Shown: positions 25,724-36,299, counted from the first letter of the stretch. The stretch: 64,000 nt of DNA from Pseudomonas gingeri (GCF_013385425.1 NZ_JACAQA010000009.1:103750-167749), one strand, 5' to 3'. Made by a program: numbers and translations. The notes: generated by a model not told the origin, from the sequence alone.

Positions 25724-26383
25724 ATGCTCAAACTTTATGGATTCGCGGTCAGCAACTACTACAACATGGTCAAGTTGGCGCTGCTGGAAAAGGGCCTGCC
25801 TTTCGAGGAAGTGCCGTTTTATGCCGGGCAGACCCCGGAGGCCCTGGCGATAAGCCCCCGTGGCAAGGTCCCGGTGCTGGGCGTGGAGCAGGGTTTTATC
25901 AACGAAACCGCGGTGATCCTGCCCTATATCGATGACACCCAGCCGGGGGTGAAGCTGCTGCCGGCCGATCCTTTCCAGCGGGCCCGGGTGTTGGCGCTGG
26001 CCAAGGAAATCGAGTTGTACATCGAGTTGCCGGCGCGGGCGTCGTTCGCCGAGGCCTTCTTCGGGATGCCGGTGCCGGAGGCGATCAAGGAGAAGACCCG
26101 GGCCGAATTGCTGCTGGGCTTCGCCTCGCTCAAGCGTCATGGCACGTTCGGCCCTTATGTGGCGGGCAGCGAGTTCAGCGTGGCGGATATCTACTTTCTC
26201 TACAGCGTCGACCTGGCCTGCGCGGTCGGCCAGAAGCTGTTCGGGATTGATTTGTTGGCCGAGATGCCTGAGGCCAAAGCGTTACTGGAACGCTTGCAGC
26301 AGTGGCCGAATGTGCAGCGGATCGCGGCGGACAAGGAAGCGGGGATGCCGGCGTTCCTGGCGATGGTTGCGGCCAAGAAATAG
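25724..26383 (+). CDS. Glutathione S-transferase family protein
   Basis: A 219-aa protein. The thioredoxin-like N-domain runs from about 1 to 75 (MLKLYGFAVSNYYNMVKLAL, SPRGKVPVLGVEQGFINETA, with the cis-Pro VPVL and the ET glutathione-binding pair). A helical C-domain follows with FSVADIYFLYSVD. GGAGG lies before ATG 25724; the longer frame start at 25586 has no family match. The substrate is unknown. Confidence 0.85.
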   Translation: MLKLYGFAVSNYYNMVKLALLEKGLPFEEVPFYAGQTPEALAISPRGKVPVLGVEQGFINETAVILPYIDDTQPGVKLLPADPFQRARVLALAKEIELYIELPARASFAEAFFGMPVPEAIKEKTRAELLLGFASLKRHGTFGPYVAGSEFSVADIYFLYSVDLACAVGQKLFGIDLLAEMPEAKALLERLQQWPNVQRIAADKEAGMPAFLAMVAAKK

Positions 26384-26472
26384 TTTTGTAGCGCTCATCA
26401 GGGCGCCATCGCCGGCAAGCCGGGCTCCTGCAAGGAGCGGGGCTCGACGGTATCTCGCGGTGAAACACGGTT

Positions 26473-26564
26473 CTGTGGGAGCTGGCTTGCTGGCGATTCA
26501 AGCGACGCGGTCTATCAGACACACCGCGTCATTGTTCATCGCCAGCAAGCCGGCTACAACACAG
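26473..26564. repeat. REPIN: inverted pair of REP sequences
   Basis: CTGTGGGAGCTGGCTTGCTG (from 26473) and its near-inverse ending ACACAG (26538-26564) flank an inner inverted repeat (GACGCGGT at 26505, ACCGCGTC at 26523). A related single REP lies at about 26417-26443. Confidence 0.8.
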
Positions 26565-26567
26565 GGA

Positions 26568-27962
26568 TCAGCGGCTGGCGAGCAGCGCCTGACCGCGGGC
26601 AACGGCCAACTTCACCTGCGCCGGTGCAGTCCCGCCGATATGGTTGCGGGCATTGACCGAACCTTCCAGGGTCAATACCGCAAACACGTCGTCATCGATC
26701 TGGTCGCTGAACGTGCGCAGTTCTTCCAGGCTCATTTCCGCCAGGTCCTTGCCGGTTTCCACGCCGTACTTCACCGCATGGCCGACGATCTCGTGGCAAT
26801 CACGGAACGGCAGGCCACGACGCACCAGGTAATCCGCCAGGTCGGTCGCGGTGGAGAAACCCCGCAGCGCCGCTTCGCGCATCACCGCGTGCTTGGGTTT
26901 GATCGCCGGGATCATGTCGGCAAACGCCCGCAACGAATCGCGCAGGGTGTCGGCGGCGTCGAACAGCGGTTCCTTGTCTTCCTGGTTGTCCTTGTTGTAG
27001 GCCAGCGGCTGGCCCTTCATCAAGGTCAGCAGGCCCATCAGCGCGCCGAACACCCGGCCGGTCTTGCCGCGCACCAGCTCCGGCACGTCGGGGTTCTTCT
27101 TCTGGGGCATGATCGAGCTGCCGGTGCAGAAGCGGTCCGGCAGGTCGATGAACTGGAACTGCGCGCTGGTCCACAACACCAGCTCTTCGGAGAAGCGCGA
27201 CAGGTGCATCATCGCGATGCTGGCCGCCGAGCAGAACTCGATGGCGAAGTCACGATCCGAAACGTTGTCCAGGGAGTTGCCGCCGACCGCGTCGAAGCCC
27301 AGCAGTTGGGCGGTGTATTCACGGTCGATCGGGTAGGTGGTGCCGGCCAGCGCCGCGCTGCCCAGGGGCATGCGGTTGGTGCGCTTGCGGCAGTCGACCA
27401 GGCGCTCGTAGTCGCGGCTGAGCATTTCGAACCAGGCCAGCATATGGTGCCCGAAGGTCACCGGCTGGGCGGTCTGCAAGTGTGTGAAGCCGGGCATGAT
27501 GCTGCCGGCTTCGCGCTCGGCCTGTTCCAGCAGGCCTTTTTGCAGGCGGGTGATTTCAGCCAGGATCAGGTCGATCTCGTCCCGCAGCCACAGGCGGATA
27601 TCGGTGGCCACCTGGTCGTTGCGGCTACGACCGGTGTGCAGCTTCTTGCCGGTGATACCGATACGGTCGGTCAGGCGCGCTTCGATATTCATGTGCACGT
27701 CTTCCAGGTCCACGCGCCAGTCGAACTGGCCGGCCTCGATTTCACCCTGGATGGTTTTCAGGCCGTCGGCGATGCTGTCGCGTTCGGCATCGGTCAGCAC
27801 GCCGACCTTGGCCAGCATCGTGGCGTGGGCGATGGAGCCCATGATGTCGTGGCGATAGAGGCGCTGGTCGAACGTGACGGAGGCGGTGAAGCGTGCGACG
27901 AAGGCGTCGACGGGTTCACTGAAGCGGCCGCCCCAGGACTGGTTGGTCTTGTCGGTGCTCAT
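26568..27962 (-). CDS. argH: ArgH, argininosuccinate lyase
   Basis: A 464-aa fumarase-superfamily enzyme. The signature [15 protein letters not shown] is intact, with [16 protein letters not shown] and [16 protein letters not shown]. It splits argininosuccinate to arginine and fumarate. ATG 27962 ([14 protein letters not shown]) is chosen over a longer frame starting at 28010. Divergent from algZ, the usual Pseudomonas arrangement. Confidence 0.97.
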   Translation of the reverse strand: MSTDKTNQSWGGRFSEPVDAFVARFTASVTFDQRLYRHDIMGSIAHATMLAKVGVLTDAERDSIADGLKTIQGEIEAGQFDWRVDLEDVHMNIEARLTDRIGITGKKLHTGRSRNDQVATDIRLWLRDEIDLILAEITRLQKGLLEQAEREAGSIMPGFTHLQTAQPVTFGHHMLAWFEMLSRDYERLVDCRKRTNRMPLGSAALAGTTYPIDREYTAQLLGFDAVGGNSLDNVSDRDFAIEFCSAASIAMMHLSRFSEELVLWTSAQFQFIDLPDRFCTGSSIMPQKKNPDVPELVRGKTGRVFGALMGLLTLMKGQPLAYNKDNQEDKEPLFDAADTLRDSLRAFADMIPAIKPKHAVMREAALRGFSTATDLADYLVRRGLPFRDCHEIVGHAVKYGVETGKDLAEMSLEELRTFSDQIDDDVFAVLTLEGSVNARNHIGGTAPAQVKLAVARGQALLASR

Positions 27963-28147
27963 GGATTCGCTCGTGATCTGCTGAAAGTGGGTTGCCGGAA
28001 AAGTTGTCACCGATCATAACAGGGTTGCGCCGAGGCCCGTCAGCCGGCCGGCGTGCACAGGGTGGATTTGCGGTCGTGGTGGATTAAATTTCGACCGAAT
28101 CTGTCGAACGGCTTGTCGGCACGGGCGCGGGCGCAGAGACTGGGCCC

Positions 28148-29230
28148 ATGCCTATTTCACGATCGAACGAAGGGCGTGACGCGCCCGCGACCCAGGAATT
28201 CTTCCTTCCGGAACTCTGCCTGCCCGAGGCGCTGCTGGTGCTGGTGGTGTTGGCCGAGCTGCTGGTCATGGTGCTGGTGCTGGCCGAGCCGATGCCCGTC
28301 GGTTTCGACTGGGTGCGCCTGGCGCTGACTTCCTTGTATGTGCAGTGGATCGTGCTGTTGTCGGCGGCGTTGTTGTGCAGTGCCCGGGCCTGGTTGGCGC
28401 GCTTGCGCCCGGGGCTGGCCGGGGTGCTGTGCTGTGCCCTGGTGGTCGGGTTGAGCCTGGCCTGTACCGGCCTGACCGAGTACTTTTCCCTGGCCGGCCC
28501 GCCCTCGGGTGAAGGTACGCTTGGGCACTATCTGCGCCATGGTTTGATCAGCCTCATCATGTCGGCCCTGATGTTGCGCTACTTTTATCTGCAGAGTCAG
28601 TGGCGTCGCCAGCAGCAGGCGGAGTTGCAGGCGCGCATCGAAGCCTTGCAGTCGAGGATCCGCCCGCACTTCCTGTTCAACAGCCTGAACAGTATCGCCA
28701 GCCTGGTGGTGAGCGATCCGCGACAGGCCGAGCAGGCCGTGCTGGATCTGTCCGACCTGTTCCGCGCCAGCCTGGCCAGGCCCGGCAACCTGGTGACCTG
28801 GCGTGACGAGCTGGAATTAGCGCAACGATATTTGTCGATTGAGCAATATCGTCTTGGCAACCGTCTACAGTTGGACTGGAGGGTGGGCACAATTCCAGAG
28901 GATTTGCCGATCCCGCAATTAACCTTGCAACCACTGTTGGAAAACGCTCTGATCTACGGCATCGCACCGCGCATCGAAGGCGGCGTGGTCAGGGTCGAAG
29001 CCGACTATAAAGAGGGAGAGTTCATATTGTGTATCAGCAATCCCTACGACGATGCCGCACCGCGGCAGGTGTCGGGCGGTACTCAATTGGCACTGGCAAA
29101 TATCGGTGCCCGACTTACGGCACTTTTCGGGCCTCGCGCTAGTCTTAGCGTGGATCGCCGTGACGGTCGTCACTTCACCTGTCTACGCTATCCTTGTGCG
29201 AGACTCACGCAGGAATCCAGTGCAATATGA
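28148..29230 (+). CDS. algZ: AlgZ (FimS), LytS-type sensor histidine kinase
   Basis: A 360-aa protein. The first ~150 residues hold about four to six membrane helices (LLVLVVLAELLVMVLVLAEP and others). The kinase domain has the unorthodox His box IRPHFLFNSLNSIAS (His174), and LQPLLENALIYG as N-box. G boxes are weak, as in AlgZ of P. aeruginosa. It pairs with AlgR encoded next (ATGA overlap) to control alginate, twitching and virulence genes. Confidence 0.93.
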   Translation: MPISRSNEGRDAPATQEFFLPELCLPEALLVLVVLAELLVMVLVLAEPMPVGFDWVRLALTSLYVQWIVLLSAALLCSARAWLARLRPGLAGVLCCALVVGLSLACTGLTEYFSLAGPPSGEGTLGHYLRHGLISLIMSALMLRYFYLQSQWRRQQQAELQARIEALQSRIRPHFLFNSLNSIASLVVSDPRQAEQAVLDLSDLFRASLARPGNLVTWRDELELAQRYLSIEQYRLGNRLQLDWRVGTIPEDLPIPQLTLQPLLENALIYGIAPRIEGGVVRVEADYKEGEFILCISNPYDDAAPRQVSGGTQLALANIGARLTALFGPRASLSVDRRDGRHFTCLRYPCARLTQESSAI

Positions 29231-29973
29231 ATGTCCTGATCGTTGATGACGAACCCCTGGCCCGCGAGCGCCTGAGCCGTTTGGTCGGCGAACTCGAGGG
29301 TTACAGTGTCCTGGAGCCCAGCGCCACCAATGGCGAAGAGGCATTGTCCCTGATCGAGAGCCTGAGGCCCGATGTGGTCCTGCTCGATATCCGCATGCCC
29401 GGTCTCGATGGCCTGCAAGTGGCTGCGCGGTTGTGCGAGCGCGAAGCACCGCCCGCCGTGGTGTTCTGCACCGCCCATGACGAGTTTGCCCTGGAAGCGT
29501 TCCAGGTCAGCGCCGTGGGTTACCTGGTCAAGCCGGTGCGCGCCGAGCACCTGCTCGAAGCGCTGAAGAAGGCCGAGCGTCCCAACCGCGTGCAACTGGC
29601 GGCCCTGACACGACCCGCCGCTGAATCCGGTGCCGGTCCGCGCAGTCATATCAGCGCCCGCACCCGCAAGGGCATCGAGCTGATTCCCCTGGACCAGGTG
29701 ATCTACTTCATTGCCGACCATAAGTACGTGACCCTGCGCCACGAGGGTGGCGAAGTGCTGCTGGACGAGCCGTTGAAGGCCCTGGAAGACGAGTTCGGCG
29801 ACCGCTTCGTGCGTATTCACCGCAACGCGCTGGTGGCCCGCGAACGCATCGAGCGCCTGCAACGTACGCCGTTGGGCCACTTCCAGCTGTTCCTCAAGGG
29901 CCTGGGCGGTGACGCGCTGATCGTCAGCCGACGCCATGTCGCCGGCGTGCGCAAGATGATGCAACAGCTTTAA
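29227..29973 (+). CDS. algR: AlgR, LytTR-family response regulator
   Basis: A 248-aa protein. The receiver domain has VDDEP, phospho-acceptor Asp54 (VVLLDIRMPG), FCTAHDEFALEAF and KPV. The LytTR DNA-binding domain (about 145-248) includes FIADHKYVTLRHEGGEVLLD and RIHRNALVARERIERLQR. The start overlaps the algZ stop, so both are coupled. AlgR activates alginate genes and many others. Confidence 0.96.
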   Translation: MNVLIVDDEPLARERLSRLVGELEGYSVLEPSATNGEEALSLIESLRPDVVLLDIRMPGLDGLQVAARLCEREAPPAVVFCTAHDEFALEAFQVSAVGYLVKPVRAEHLLEALKKAERPNRVQLAALTRPAAESGAGPRSHISARTRKGIELIPLDQVIYFIADHKYVTLRHEGGEVLLDEPLKALEDEFGDRFVRIHRNALVARERIERLQRTPLGHFQLFLKGLGGDALIVSRRHVAGVRKMMQQL

Positions 29974-30110
29974 TCCGTGCCTTGCGCGTGGCGCAAGGTC
30001 GTCTACCCGGTATTTCCAGGCCAGGGAGGCCGCTTATTGGCTGATACAAGTCAAAGCGGGCCGGGCCGAGCTGTTATTATCTGCCGTATCTATTCAGTAC
30101 GGATCGATCC

Positions 30111-31052
30111 ATGTCTTCTCGCGAAATCCGCATCGCTACCCGTAAAAGTGCGCTGGCCCTGTGGCAGGCCGAATACGTCAAGGCCCGCCTGGAGCAGGCT
30201 CATCCCGGTTTGTCGGTGGTCCTGGTCCCCATGGTCAGTCGCGGCGACAAGCTGCTGGACTCGCCGCTGTCGAAAATCGGCGGCAAGGGCTTGTTCGTCA
30301 AGGAACTGGAAACCGCGCTGCTCGAGCACGAGGCCGATATCGCCGTGCATTCGATGAAAGACGTGCCGATGGATTTCCCCGAAGGCCTCGGCCTGTTCTG
30401 CATCTGCGAGCGCGAAGACCCGCGCGATGCCTTCGTTTCCAATACCTTCGCCAGTCTTGAGGATCTGCCGGCCGGCAGCGTGGTCGGCACTTCGAGCCTG
30501 CGCCGCCAGGCACAATTGCTGACCCGTCGGCCTGACCTGCAGATCCGCTTCCTGCGTGGCAACGTCAACACCCGCCTGGCCAAGCTGGACGCCGGCGAGT
30601 ACGACGCGATCATCCTCGCCGCCGCCGGCCTGATCCGCCTCGGTTTTGAAGATCGCATCACCTCGGCCATCAGTGTCGAAGACAGCTTGCCGGCCGGTGG
30701 CCAGGGCGCGGTGGGTATCGAGTGCCGCAGCGCCGACACGGAAATCCATGCCCTGCTGGCGCCCCTGCACCATGCCGATACCGCCGTGCGGGTCACCGCC
30801 GAGCGCGCCTTGAATAAACATCTGAACGGCGGTTGCCAGGTGCCGATTGCCTGTTACGCCGTGCTCGAAGGCGAGCAGATCTGGCTGCGTGGGCTGGTCG
30901 GCGATCCCAAGGGCGGCCTGCTGCTCAGCGCCGATGCCCGGGCTCCGCAAGGTGATGCCCAGGCCCTCGGCGTGCAGGTCGCACAAGCGCTGCTGGCCCA
31001 AGGCGCGGACGCGATTCTCCAGGCCGTCTATGGCGAGGCTGGCGAAGAGTGA
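30111..31052 (+). CDS. hemC: HemC, hydroxymethylbilane synthase
   Basis: A 313-aa protein. [39 protein letters not shown] and the cofactor-binding cysteine in [11 protein letters not shown] are all present. It joins four porphobilinogen units to hydroxymethylbilane. It starts a hemC-hemD-hemX-hemY operon with GTGA or ATGA overlaps. Downstream of algR by 137 bp. Confidence 0.97.
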   Translation: MSSREIRIATRKSALALWQAEYVKARLEQAHPGLSVVLVPMVSRGDKLLDSPLSKIGGKGLFVKELETALLEHEADIAVHSMKDVPMDFPEGLGLFCICEREDPRDAFVSNTFASLEDLPAGSVVGTSSLRRQAQLLTRRPDLQIRFLRGNVNTRLAKLDAGEYDAIILAAAGLIRLGFEDRITSAISVEDSLPAGGQGAVGIECRSADTEIHALLAPLHHADTAVRVTAERALNKHLNGGCQVPIACYAVLEGEQIWLRGLVGDPKGGLLLSADARAPQGDAQALGVQVAQALLAQGADAILQAVYGEAGEE

Positions 31053-31816
31053 GTGGTTGGCGCCTGTTGTTGACCCGGCCGGCGTCAGAGTCGGCGGAGC
31101 TGGCGAGCGCCCTGGCCGCGGCCGGGATATTCAGCAGCAGCCTGCCGCTGCTGGAGATCGAACCCGTGCCCCTCGACGGTGCCGGGCGGACGATGATCTA
31201 CGACCTGGCCCACTACAGTGCGGTGATCGTGGTCAGCAAGCCGGCGGCGCGCCTGGCTGTTGAGTTGGTGGACCAGTACTGGCCGCAGCCGCCGTTCCTG
31301 CCATGGTTCACGGTGGGTGCCGCGACTGCGGGGATCCTCGTCGATTACGGCCTCGAGGTTGATTATCCCGCCGAGGGCGACGACAGTGAGGCCTTGTTGG
31401 CGTTGCCGGCGTTGCAGCAGGCGCTGGCGTGCCCCGAGCCGCGGGTATTGATCCTGCGCGGAGAGGGCGGACGCGAGCTGCTGGCCGAGCGTTTGCGCGG
31501 CCAGGGTGCTAGTGTCGACTACCTTGAGTTGTACCGTCGGCTGTTGCCCGAGTATGCCGAGGGCTTCCTGGCCCAGCGCGTCGCGGCGGAACGCCTGAAC
31601 GCCCTGGTGGTCAGCAGTGGGCAGGGTTTTGAACACCTGCTCCAGTTGGCGGCGACGGCCTGGCCGGAACTGGCGCGCCTGCCGTTGTTTGTTCCAAGCC
31701 CGCGGGTGGCCGAAATGGCCCGCGCCGCAGGGGCCCAACATGTGGTGGATTGTCGTGGTGCCAGTGCCACGGCTTTGCTAGCGGCGTTGCGGGAGCATCC
31801 CGTACCCGCTCTCTAG
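31049..31816 (+). CDS. hemD: HemD, uroporphyrinogen-III synthase
   Basis: A 255-aa protein of two alpha/beta domains. [50 protein letters not shown] and [15 protein letters not shown] match the family, which is poorly conserved overall. It closes hydroxymethylbilane into uroporphyrinogen III. GTG start overlaps the hemC stop (GTGA). Confidence 0.93.
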   Translation: MSGWRLLLTRPASESAELASALAAAGIFSSSLPLLEIEPVPLDGAGRTMIYDLAHYSAVIVVSKPAARLAVELVDQYWPQPPFLPWFTVGAATAGILVDYGLEVDYPAEGDDSEALLALPALQQALACPEPRVLILRGEGGRELLAERLRGQGASVDYLELYRRLLPEYAEGFLAQRVAAERLNALVVSSGQGFEHLLQLAATAWPELARLPLFVPSPRVAEMARAAGAQHVVDCRGASATALLAALREHPVPAL

Positions 31817-31834
31817 AATGCAAAGGATGGACAC

Positions 31835-32962
31835 GTGAGCGAAACAGCCTTGCCGAAAGAAGAAGCCCAGCCGGTGGTCGATACCCCGGTTCAACCGCCG
31901 GTGGCGCCCGTGGCGCGTCGTGGCAATGGCCTGGCGCTCCTCGCCCTGTTGCTCGGCGCCGCCGGCGCGGCGGCGGGTGGCTGGGGTGTCTGGCAGGTGC
32001 GCAACCTGCAAGCCAACCATCAGCAGCAGAGCGGACAACTGCAAGACCTGGGCAGCCAGGCGCAGTCCCTCAAGCTGACCGAACAGCAACTGGCCGCGCG
32101 CCTGGATCAGTTGCCGGGTGCCGGTGAACTGGAGGAGCGTCGTCGCCTGGTGACGCAGTTGCAGGGCGATCAGCAGCGTCTGAACCAGAAGCTGGAAAGC
32201 GTGCTGGGTGCCAGCCGCAAGGACTGGCGCCTGGCCGAGGCCGAGCATTTGCTGCGCCTGGCGAGCCTGCGCTTGTCGGCGTTGCAGGACATCACCAGTG
32301 CCCTGGCCCTGGTGCAGGGCGCCGACGATATCCTGCGTGAACAGAACGATCCGGGTTCCTTTGCCGCCCGCGAGCAGGTGGCCAGGAGCCTGGCCGCGCT
32401 GCGCAGCACCGAGCAGCCGGACCGTACCGGCCTGTTCCTGCAACTGGGCGCCCTGCGCGACCAGTTGCCCCTGCTCAACGAGTTGGCGCCGGAGTACAAG
32501 GATCGCGGCGACTCCCTGCTCGGCCTGACCGCCGACGGCGATGGCGCCAGCCGCTGGGCCCTGTGGTGGGATGAGATCTCGCGTTATATCCGCATCGACT
32601 TCAATGCCAACAAGAACATCCGGCCGTTGCTCGCCGGGCAGAGCCTGGCGCAGGTCCGCCTGGCCCTCGGCCTGGCCCTGGAACAGGCCCAGTGGGCCGC
32701 CTTGAATGGTCAGGCCGGGGTCTACACCCAGGCCTTGACCGAGGCCCGGGACGTGCTGACCGGTAGCTTCAACCCGGACAATCCACAGAGCAAGGTCATG
32801 CTCGAGCGCCTGGCCGAGCTGAGCAAACAGCCGGTGACCGTGGTCACGCCTGATCTGGCCGGAACCCTGGCGGCGGTGCAGGCCTATCTCGAGCGGCGAC
32901 ATGTCGAGATCGAGACCCCGGTCAGCCCGAGCGTGACCCCGGTCGAGGGGACCAGCCCATGA
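31835..32962 (+). CDS. hemX: HemX, HemX-family inner-membrane protein
   Basis: A 375-aa protein from a GTG start. A short cytoplasmic N-terminus leads to one membrane segment at about 32-52 (GLALLALLLGAAGAAAGGWG), then a periplasmic coiled coil (about 55-130). Residues 130-340 are helical with ASRWALWWDEISRYIRIDFN. Often mis-annotated as uroporphyrinogen-III methyltransferase, but no methyltransferase motif is seen. It precedes hemY (ATGA overlap). Confidence 0.9.
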   Translation: MSETALPKEEAQPVVDTPVQPPVAPVARRGNGLALLALLLGAAGAAAGGWGVWQVRNLQANHQQQSGQLQDLGSQAQSLKLTEQQLAARLDQLPGAGELEERRRLVTQLQGDQQRLNQKLESVLGASRKDWRLAEAEHLLRLASLRLSALQDITSALALVQGADDILREQNDPGSFAAREQVARSLAALRSTEQPDRTGLFLQLGALRDQLPLLNELAPEYKDRGDSLLGLTADGDGASRWALWWDEISRYIRIDFNANKNIRPLLAGQSLAQVRLALGLALEQAQWAALNGQAGVYTQALTEARDVLTGSFNPDNPQSKVMLERLAELSKQPVTVVTPDLAGTLAAVQAYLERRHVEIETPVSPSVTPVEGTSP

Positions 32963-34182
32963 AGCGCTTCCTCCTGATCCTGGTACTGGTCGCCGCCATT
33001 GCGGCGGGCCTCGGCTATGCGATCTCGCGGCACGCGGGTTACGTCCTGATCGCCTATGACAGCTTCCGTTACGAATCGAGCCTGTGGGCCTTCCTGGTCG
33101 TGCTGCTGCTGGCATGGCTGGTGCTGTGGCTGGTGAAATTCCTGGTGGGGTTGGTGACCACCTCGGGCTCCGTGGCCAATCCCTGGTCCCGGCGCAATCG
33201 CAGCCGGCGCACCCAGGTGGCCATCGAGCAAGGCCAGATGGACCTGGCCGAGGGCCGCTGGGCCAGTGCCCAGCGCCATTTGCAACGGGCCGCTGAGGCC
33301 GAACGCCAGCCGCTGCTGTACTACCTCGGCGCGGCCCGGGCGGCCAACGAACAAGGCAAGCACGAGGAGTGCGACAGCCTGCTGGAGCGCGCCCTCGACC
33401 GCCAGCCCCAGGCCGAGTTGGCGATTGCCCTCAGTCACGCGCAGTTGCAAGTGGACCGTGGCGACAGCGAGGGGGCTTTGAATACCCTGCAGGCCATGCA
33501 CGAGCGTCATCCCCATAGCATCCAGGTCCTGCGTCAGTTGCAGCGCCTGTATCAGCAACGTGGCGACTGGTCGGCGTTGATCCGTCTGTTGCCGGAGTTG
33601 CGCAAGGACAAGGTGCTGGCCAAGGCTGAACTGGCCGAGTTGGAACGCCGTGCCTGGGGTGAGAACCTGAGCCTGGCGGCCCAGCGTGAGGACGGCGAAG
33701 CGGGCCTGCAGGCGCTGGAGCGGGCCTGGCAGCAATTGAGCTCGGCCCAGCGCCAGGAGCCGCCATTGGTGTTGGCCTATGCCGAGCAACTGCGACAGCT
33801 CGGTGCCGACGCCGAGGCCGAAGAAACCCTGCGCGCGGCGCTCAAGCGCCAGTACGACAGCCATCTGGCGCGTCTGTACGGCTTGTTGCGCGGACGTGAC
33901 CCGGCCCGACAGCTGCAGACTGCCGAAGGCTGGTTGAAAGACCATCCCGAGGATGCCAGCCTGTTGCTGACGCTGGGACGCCTGAGCCTGCAAAACAGTC
34001 TGTGGGGCAAGGCCCGCGACTACCTGGAAAGCAGCCTGCGGGTGCAGCGCCACCCTGAAGCCTGCGCGGAGCTGGCGCGACTGCTGGCCCAACTCGGTGA
34101 TACCGAGCGCAGCAACCAGTTGTTCCAGGAGGGCCTGGGTCTGTTGGACAAGCGTCTGCTGGCCTCGCCACTACCGGTGTGA
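32959..34182 (+). CDS. hemY: HemY, TPR-containing inner-membrane protein
   Basis: A 407-aa protein. Two membrane helices at about 1-20 (RFLLILVLVAAIAAGLGYAI) and 40-65 frame the HemY N domain. TPR-like helix pairs follow (GRWASAQRHLQRAAEAERQP, LLTLGRLSLQNSLWGKARDY). This HemY family is unrelated to protoporphyrinogen oxidase; it is needed for normal haem synthesis. A terminator follows. Confidence 0.92.
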   Translation: MKRFLLILVLVAAIAAGLGYAISRHAGYVLIAYDSFRYESSLWAFLVVLLLAWLVLWLVKFLVGLVTTSGSVANPWSRRNRSRRTQVAIEQGQMDLAEGRWASAQRHLQRAAEAERQPLLYYLGAARAANEQGKHEECDSLLERALDRQPQAELAIALSHAQLQVDRGDSEGALNTLQAMHERHPHSIQVLRQLQRLYQQRGDWSALIRLLPELRKDKVLAKAELAELERRAWGENLSLAAQREDGEAGLQALERAWQQLSSAQRQEPPLVLAYAEQLRQLGADAEAEETLRAALKRQYDSHLARLYGLLRGRDPARQLQTAEGWLKDHPEDASLLLTLGRLSLQNSLWGKARDYLESSLRVQRHPEACAELARLLAQLGDTERSNQLFQEGLGLLDKRLLASPLPV

Positions 34183-34192
34183 GGTGGCCTGG

Positions 34193-34225
34193 AAGACGGG
34201 ATGCGGCTTCAGGCATCCCGTCTTT
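34193..34225 (+). terminator. Terminator after hemY
   Basis: AAGACGGGATGC, loop GGCTTCAG, GCATCCCGTCTT, then T's: a 12-bp stem closing the hem operon. Confidence 0.85.
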
Positions 34226-34407
34226 GCGTGTCAGGATGCTTCCCTTGCCGTGACGAAGTCTGATTCCTACTTCTGAATTAATGGTTTCATAGGATGTCCG
34301 TCGGTAATTCCTTACAGGCTTAAGGAATTGTCTGCTCTGGCTCGCCTTGAAAGGGCCAAGGGCTTTCCTCTACCGTAACTGCCTGTCTCTCCTGTTACGG
34401 ATAAGCC

Positions 34408-34917
34408 ATGTTCTTGGCCCGCTCACGTTCTCTGTTCTCCCTGGCCTTGTTGACAGGTGCCCTGGTCATGGGGGCGTCGCTGTACCTGGAGCGTGTGACC
34501 GGGCTGGAGCCTTGCTCGCTGTGCATCGTCCAGCGCTTTTTCCTCGCCGGGTTCTGCCTGGTCAGCCTGGTGGCGGTGTTGCACGGCCCGGGTCGTATCG
34601 GCCGCTGGGTCTATGGCGGCCTCGACCTGTTGCTGGCCCTCGCCGGTGCCGCCACGGCGGCGCGGCAGGTCCTGTTGCAGCGGGTGCCGGCCGAGCAACT
34701 GATGATCTGCCAGCCTGACCTGCATTGCCTGATCCAGCAGGTACCCACCCTCCAGGCGTTCAAGTTGATGTTCCGGGCCACGGCCGAATGCGCGGAGATC
34801 CAGTGGACCCTCTTCGACCTGAGCATTCCCGAGTGGAGCCTGCTGGCTTTCGTGGGTATGAGCCTGCTGATGATCTATCAGCTGGTGGGGCCGGATTCGG
34901 TGTCGGGCGGGGCGTAA
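34408..34917 (+). CDS. dsbB: DsbB, disulfide bond formation protein
   Basis: A 169-aa protein with four membrane helices. The first cysteine pair is in LEPCSLCIVQRFF (CxxC); the second pair is CQPDLHC plus AECAEIQW. It re-oxidises periplasmic DsbA and passes electrons to quinone. The sequence is full length with both pairs intact. Alone between hemY and algQ. Pseudomonas usually has a second paralogue elsewhere. Confidence 0.93.
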   Translation: MFLARSRSLFSLALLTGALVMGASLYLERVTGLEPCSLCIVQRFFLAGFCLVSLVAVLHGPGRIGRWVYGGLDLLLALAGAATAARQVLLQRVPAEQLMICQPDLHCLIQQVPTLQAFKLMFRATAECAEIQWTLFDLSIPEWSLLAFVGMSLLMIYQLVGPDSVSGGA

Positions 34918-35111
34918 AAGTAACCGGCAGTCGTGCCTCGGATTAAACACTTGTATGAACTTTCTCTCCTGCGTACCTTGAAGCAGGTGTCGAGCGGGCA
35001 TAATCTGGCCCGCATCGCGTTATCGCAATCAGCTTGTTCTGTTTGGCCAAGTCAGGAGCCTCGATGTGTCCGAGGCGTCGGTCGGCATGACCCAGAAGGG
35101 AAGAGATCACC

Positions 35112-35570
35112 ATGCTCGAAAGTTGTCGGAATGCTCAGGAACGCTGGGGTGGAGTGCATCTGCTGATCGATCGCTGGCTCAAGGAGCGTCACGAGCTCGT
35201 GGGGGCCTACGATGCCCTCGGTGCCGAGCCGGGTGCACTGGCGCAGAACCCCAAGCCCTTGCAGGAGTTCTGCGGTCTGCTGGTTGACTATGTGTCGGCC
35301 GGCCACTTCGAGATCTACGAGCAGTTGACCGGCGAGGCCAAGGCCTTTGGCGACAAGCGTGGCCTGGAGCTGGCGGAGACGATCTACCCGCGTATCGATG
35401 TGATTACCGAGAAGCTGCTGGCCTTCAACGATCTGTGCGATGAAGGCGAGTGTGTGGCGCATAAATTCCAGGAACTGGGCGGCTTGCTGCACGAGCGCTT
35501 CGAGCTGGAGGATTGCCTGATCGAAGTGCTGCATACCGCGCACAAGGAAAAGGCTGAAGCCCAGGCCTGA
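35112..35570 (+). CDS. algQ: AlgQ (Rsd/AlgQ family), anti-sigma-70 regulator
   Basis: A 152-aa helical protein. [20 protein letters not shown] and [20 protein letters not shown] are family marks. Rsd/AlgQ binds region 4 of the housekeeping sigma factor and favours alternative sigma factors; in Pseudomonas it affects alginate and siderophore genes. It belongs to the conserved alg cluster with algP (two genes on). Confidence 0.93.
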   Translation: MLESCRNAQERWGGVHLLIDRWLKERHELVGAYDALGAEPGALAQNPKPLQEFCGLLVDYVSAGHFEIYEQLTGEAKAFGDKRGLELAETIYPRIDVITEKLLAFNDLCDEGECVAHKFQELGGLLHERFELEDCLIEVLHTAHKEKAEAQA

Positions 35571-35588
35571 TCCCAATGGCTACACATG

Positions 35589-35617
35589 AAAACGGTGCGC
35601 TCAGGCGCACCGTTTTT
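35589..35617. terminator. Bidirectional terminator between algQ and the FKBP gene
   Basis: AAAACGGTGCGC, loop TCAG, GCGCACCGTTTTT: serves two convergent genes. Confidence 0.9.
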
Positions 35618-35633
35618 CGTTCTGGTGCCAGCG

Positions 35634-36299
35634 TCAGCTGGCCACGCCGAGCAGCTCGATTTCGAACACCAGCGGTGTGTACGGCGCGATCAGATCGCCG
35701 GCACCGTCGGCGCCATACGCTTGTGCCGAGGGCAGTACCAGGCGCCATTTCGCACCGACAGGCATCTGGGGCAGGGCGCTGCGCCAGCCATTGATCACAC
35801 TGTCCAGGCGGAACCATTGTGGCTGTCGGTTCTGATCGAACACCGTGCCGTTGGGCAGACGTCCGACATAGCGCACCTGGACCTTGCCGTTGGCCGCGAC
35901 TTTTTCTCCGCTGCCAGGCGTCAGTTCCGTCATCAGGATGCCGTCGGCCAATTCGTGGACGCCGGGCTTGGCCTTTTCTTCAGTGAGGAATTTTCGCTCG
36001 GCTTCCAGCGCGATTTCGCTCTGGGGTTTGGCCGCTTCCTGAGCGACCTGGGCATCATGCGCGGCGAGAATCTGCTGGATGCGTTCGTCCTTCAAGGCCA
36101 GCGGCTTGCCCTGGTAGGCCTGCTTCAAACCGTCGAGCAGGGCCTTGATCTGCAGGTCCGGAGCATCCTGGCGCAGACGCTCGCCGAGGCTGGCGCCGAG
36201 GCTGTAGGCCAGGTCGTGGGCGTCATCGTTCGCGACCTCTGGCGCGGCGTGCGCAAGCGACCAGAACACACACAGTGACAGCAGAAAATAACGCGGCAT
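35634..36299 (-). CDS. FKBP-type peptidyl-prolyl isomerase, exported
   Basis: A 221-aa protein. The signal peptide (MPRYFLLSLCVFWSLAHAAP) predicts export. An N-terminal helical dimerisation domain of the FkpA/MIP kind (LAYSLGASLGERL) precedes an FKBP domain (VQVRYVGRLPNGTVFD, then PQMPVGAKWRLVLPSAQAYG). It refolds periplasmic proteins. ATG 36299 has GGAGAG upstream and is preferred over GTG 36305. Convergent with algQ. Confidence 0.9.
   Translation of the reverse strand: MPRYFLLSLCVFWSLAHAAPEVANDDAHDLAYSLGASLGERLRQDAPDLQIKALLDGLKQAYQGKPLALKDERIQQILAAHDAQVAQEAAKPQSEIALEAERKFLTEEKAKPGVHELADGILMTELTPGSGEKVAANGKVQVRYVGRLPNGTVFDQNRQPQWFRLDSVINGWRSALPQMPVGAKWRLVLPSAQAYGADGAGDLIAPYTPLVFEIELLGVAS

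Noticed and set aside
31835..32962. Calling hemX a uroporphyrinogen-III methyltransferase
   Set aside because: No SAM-methyltransferase motifs; it has a membrane helix and coiled coil as in the HemX family.
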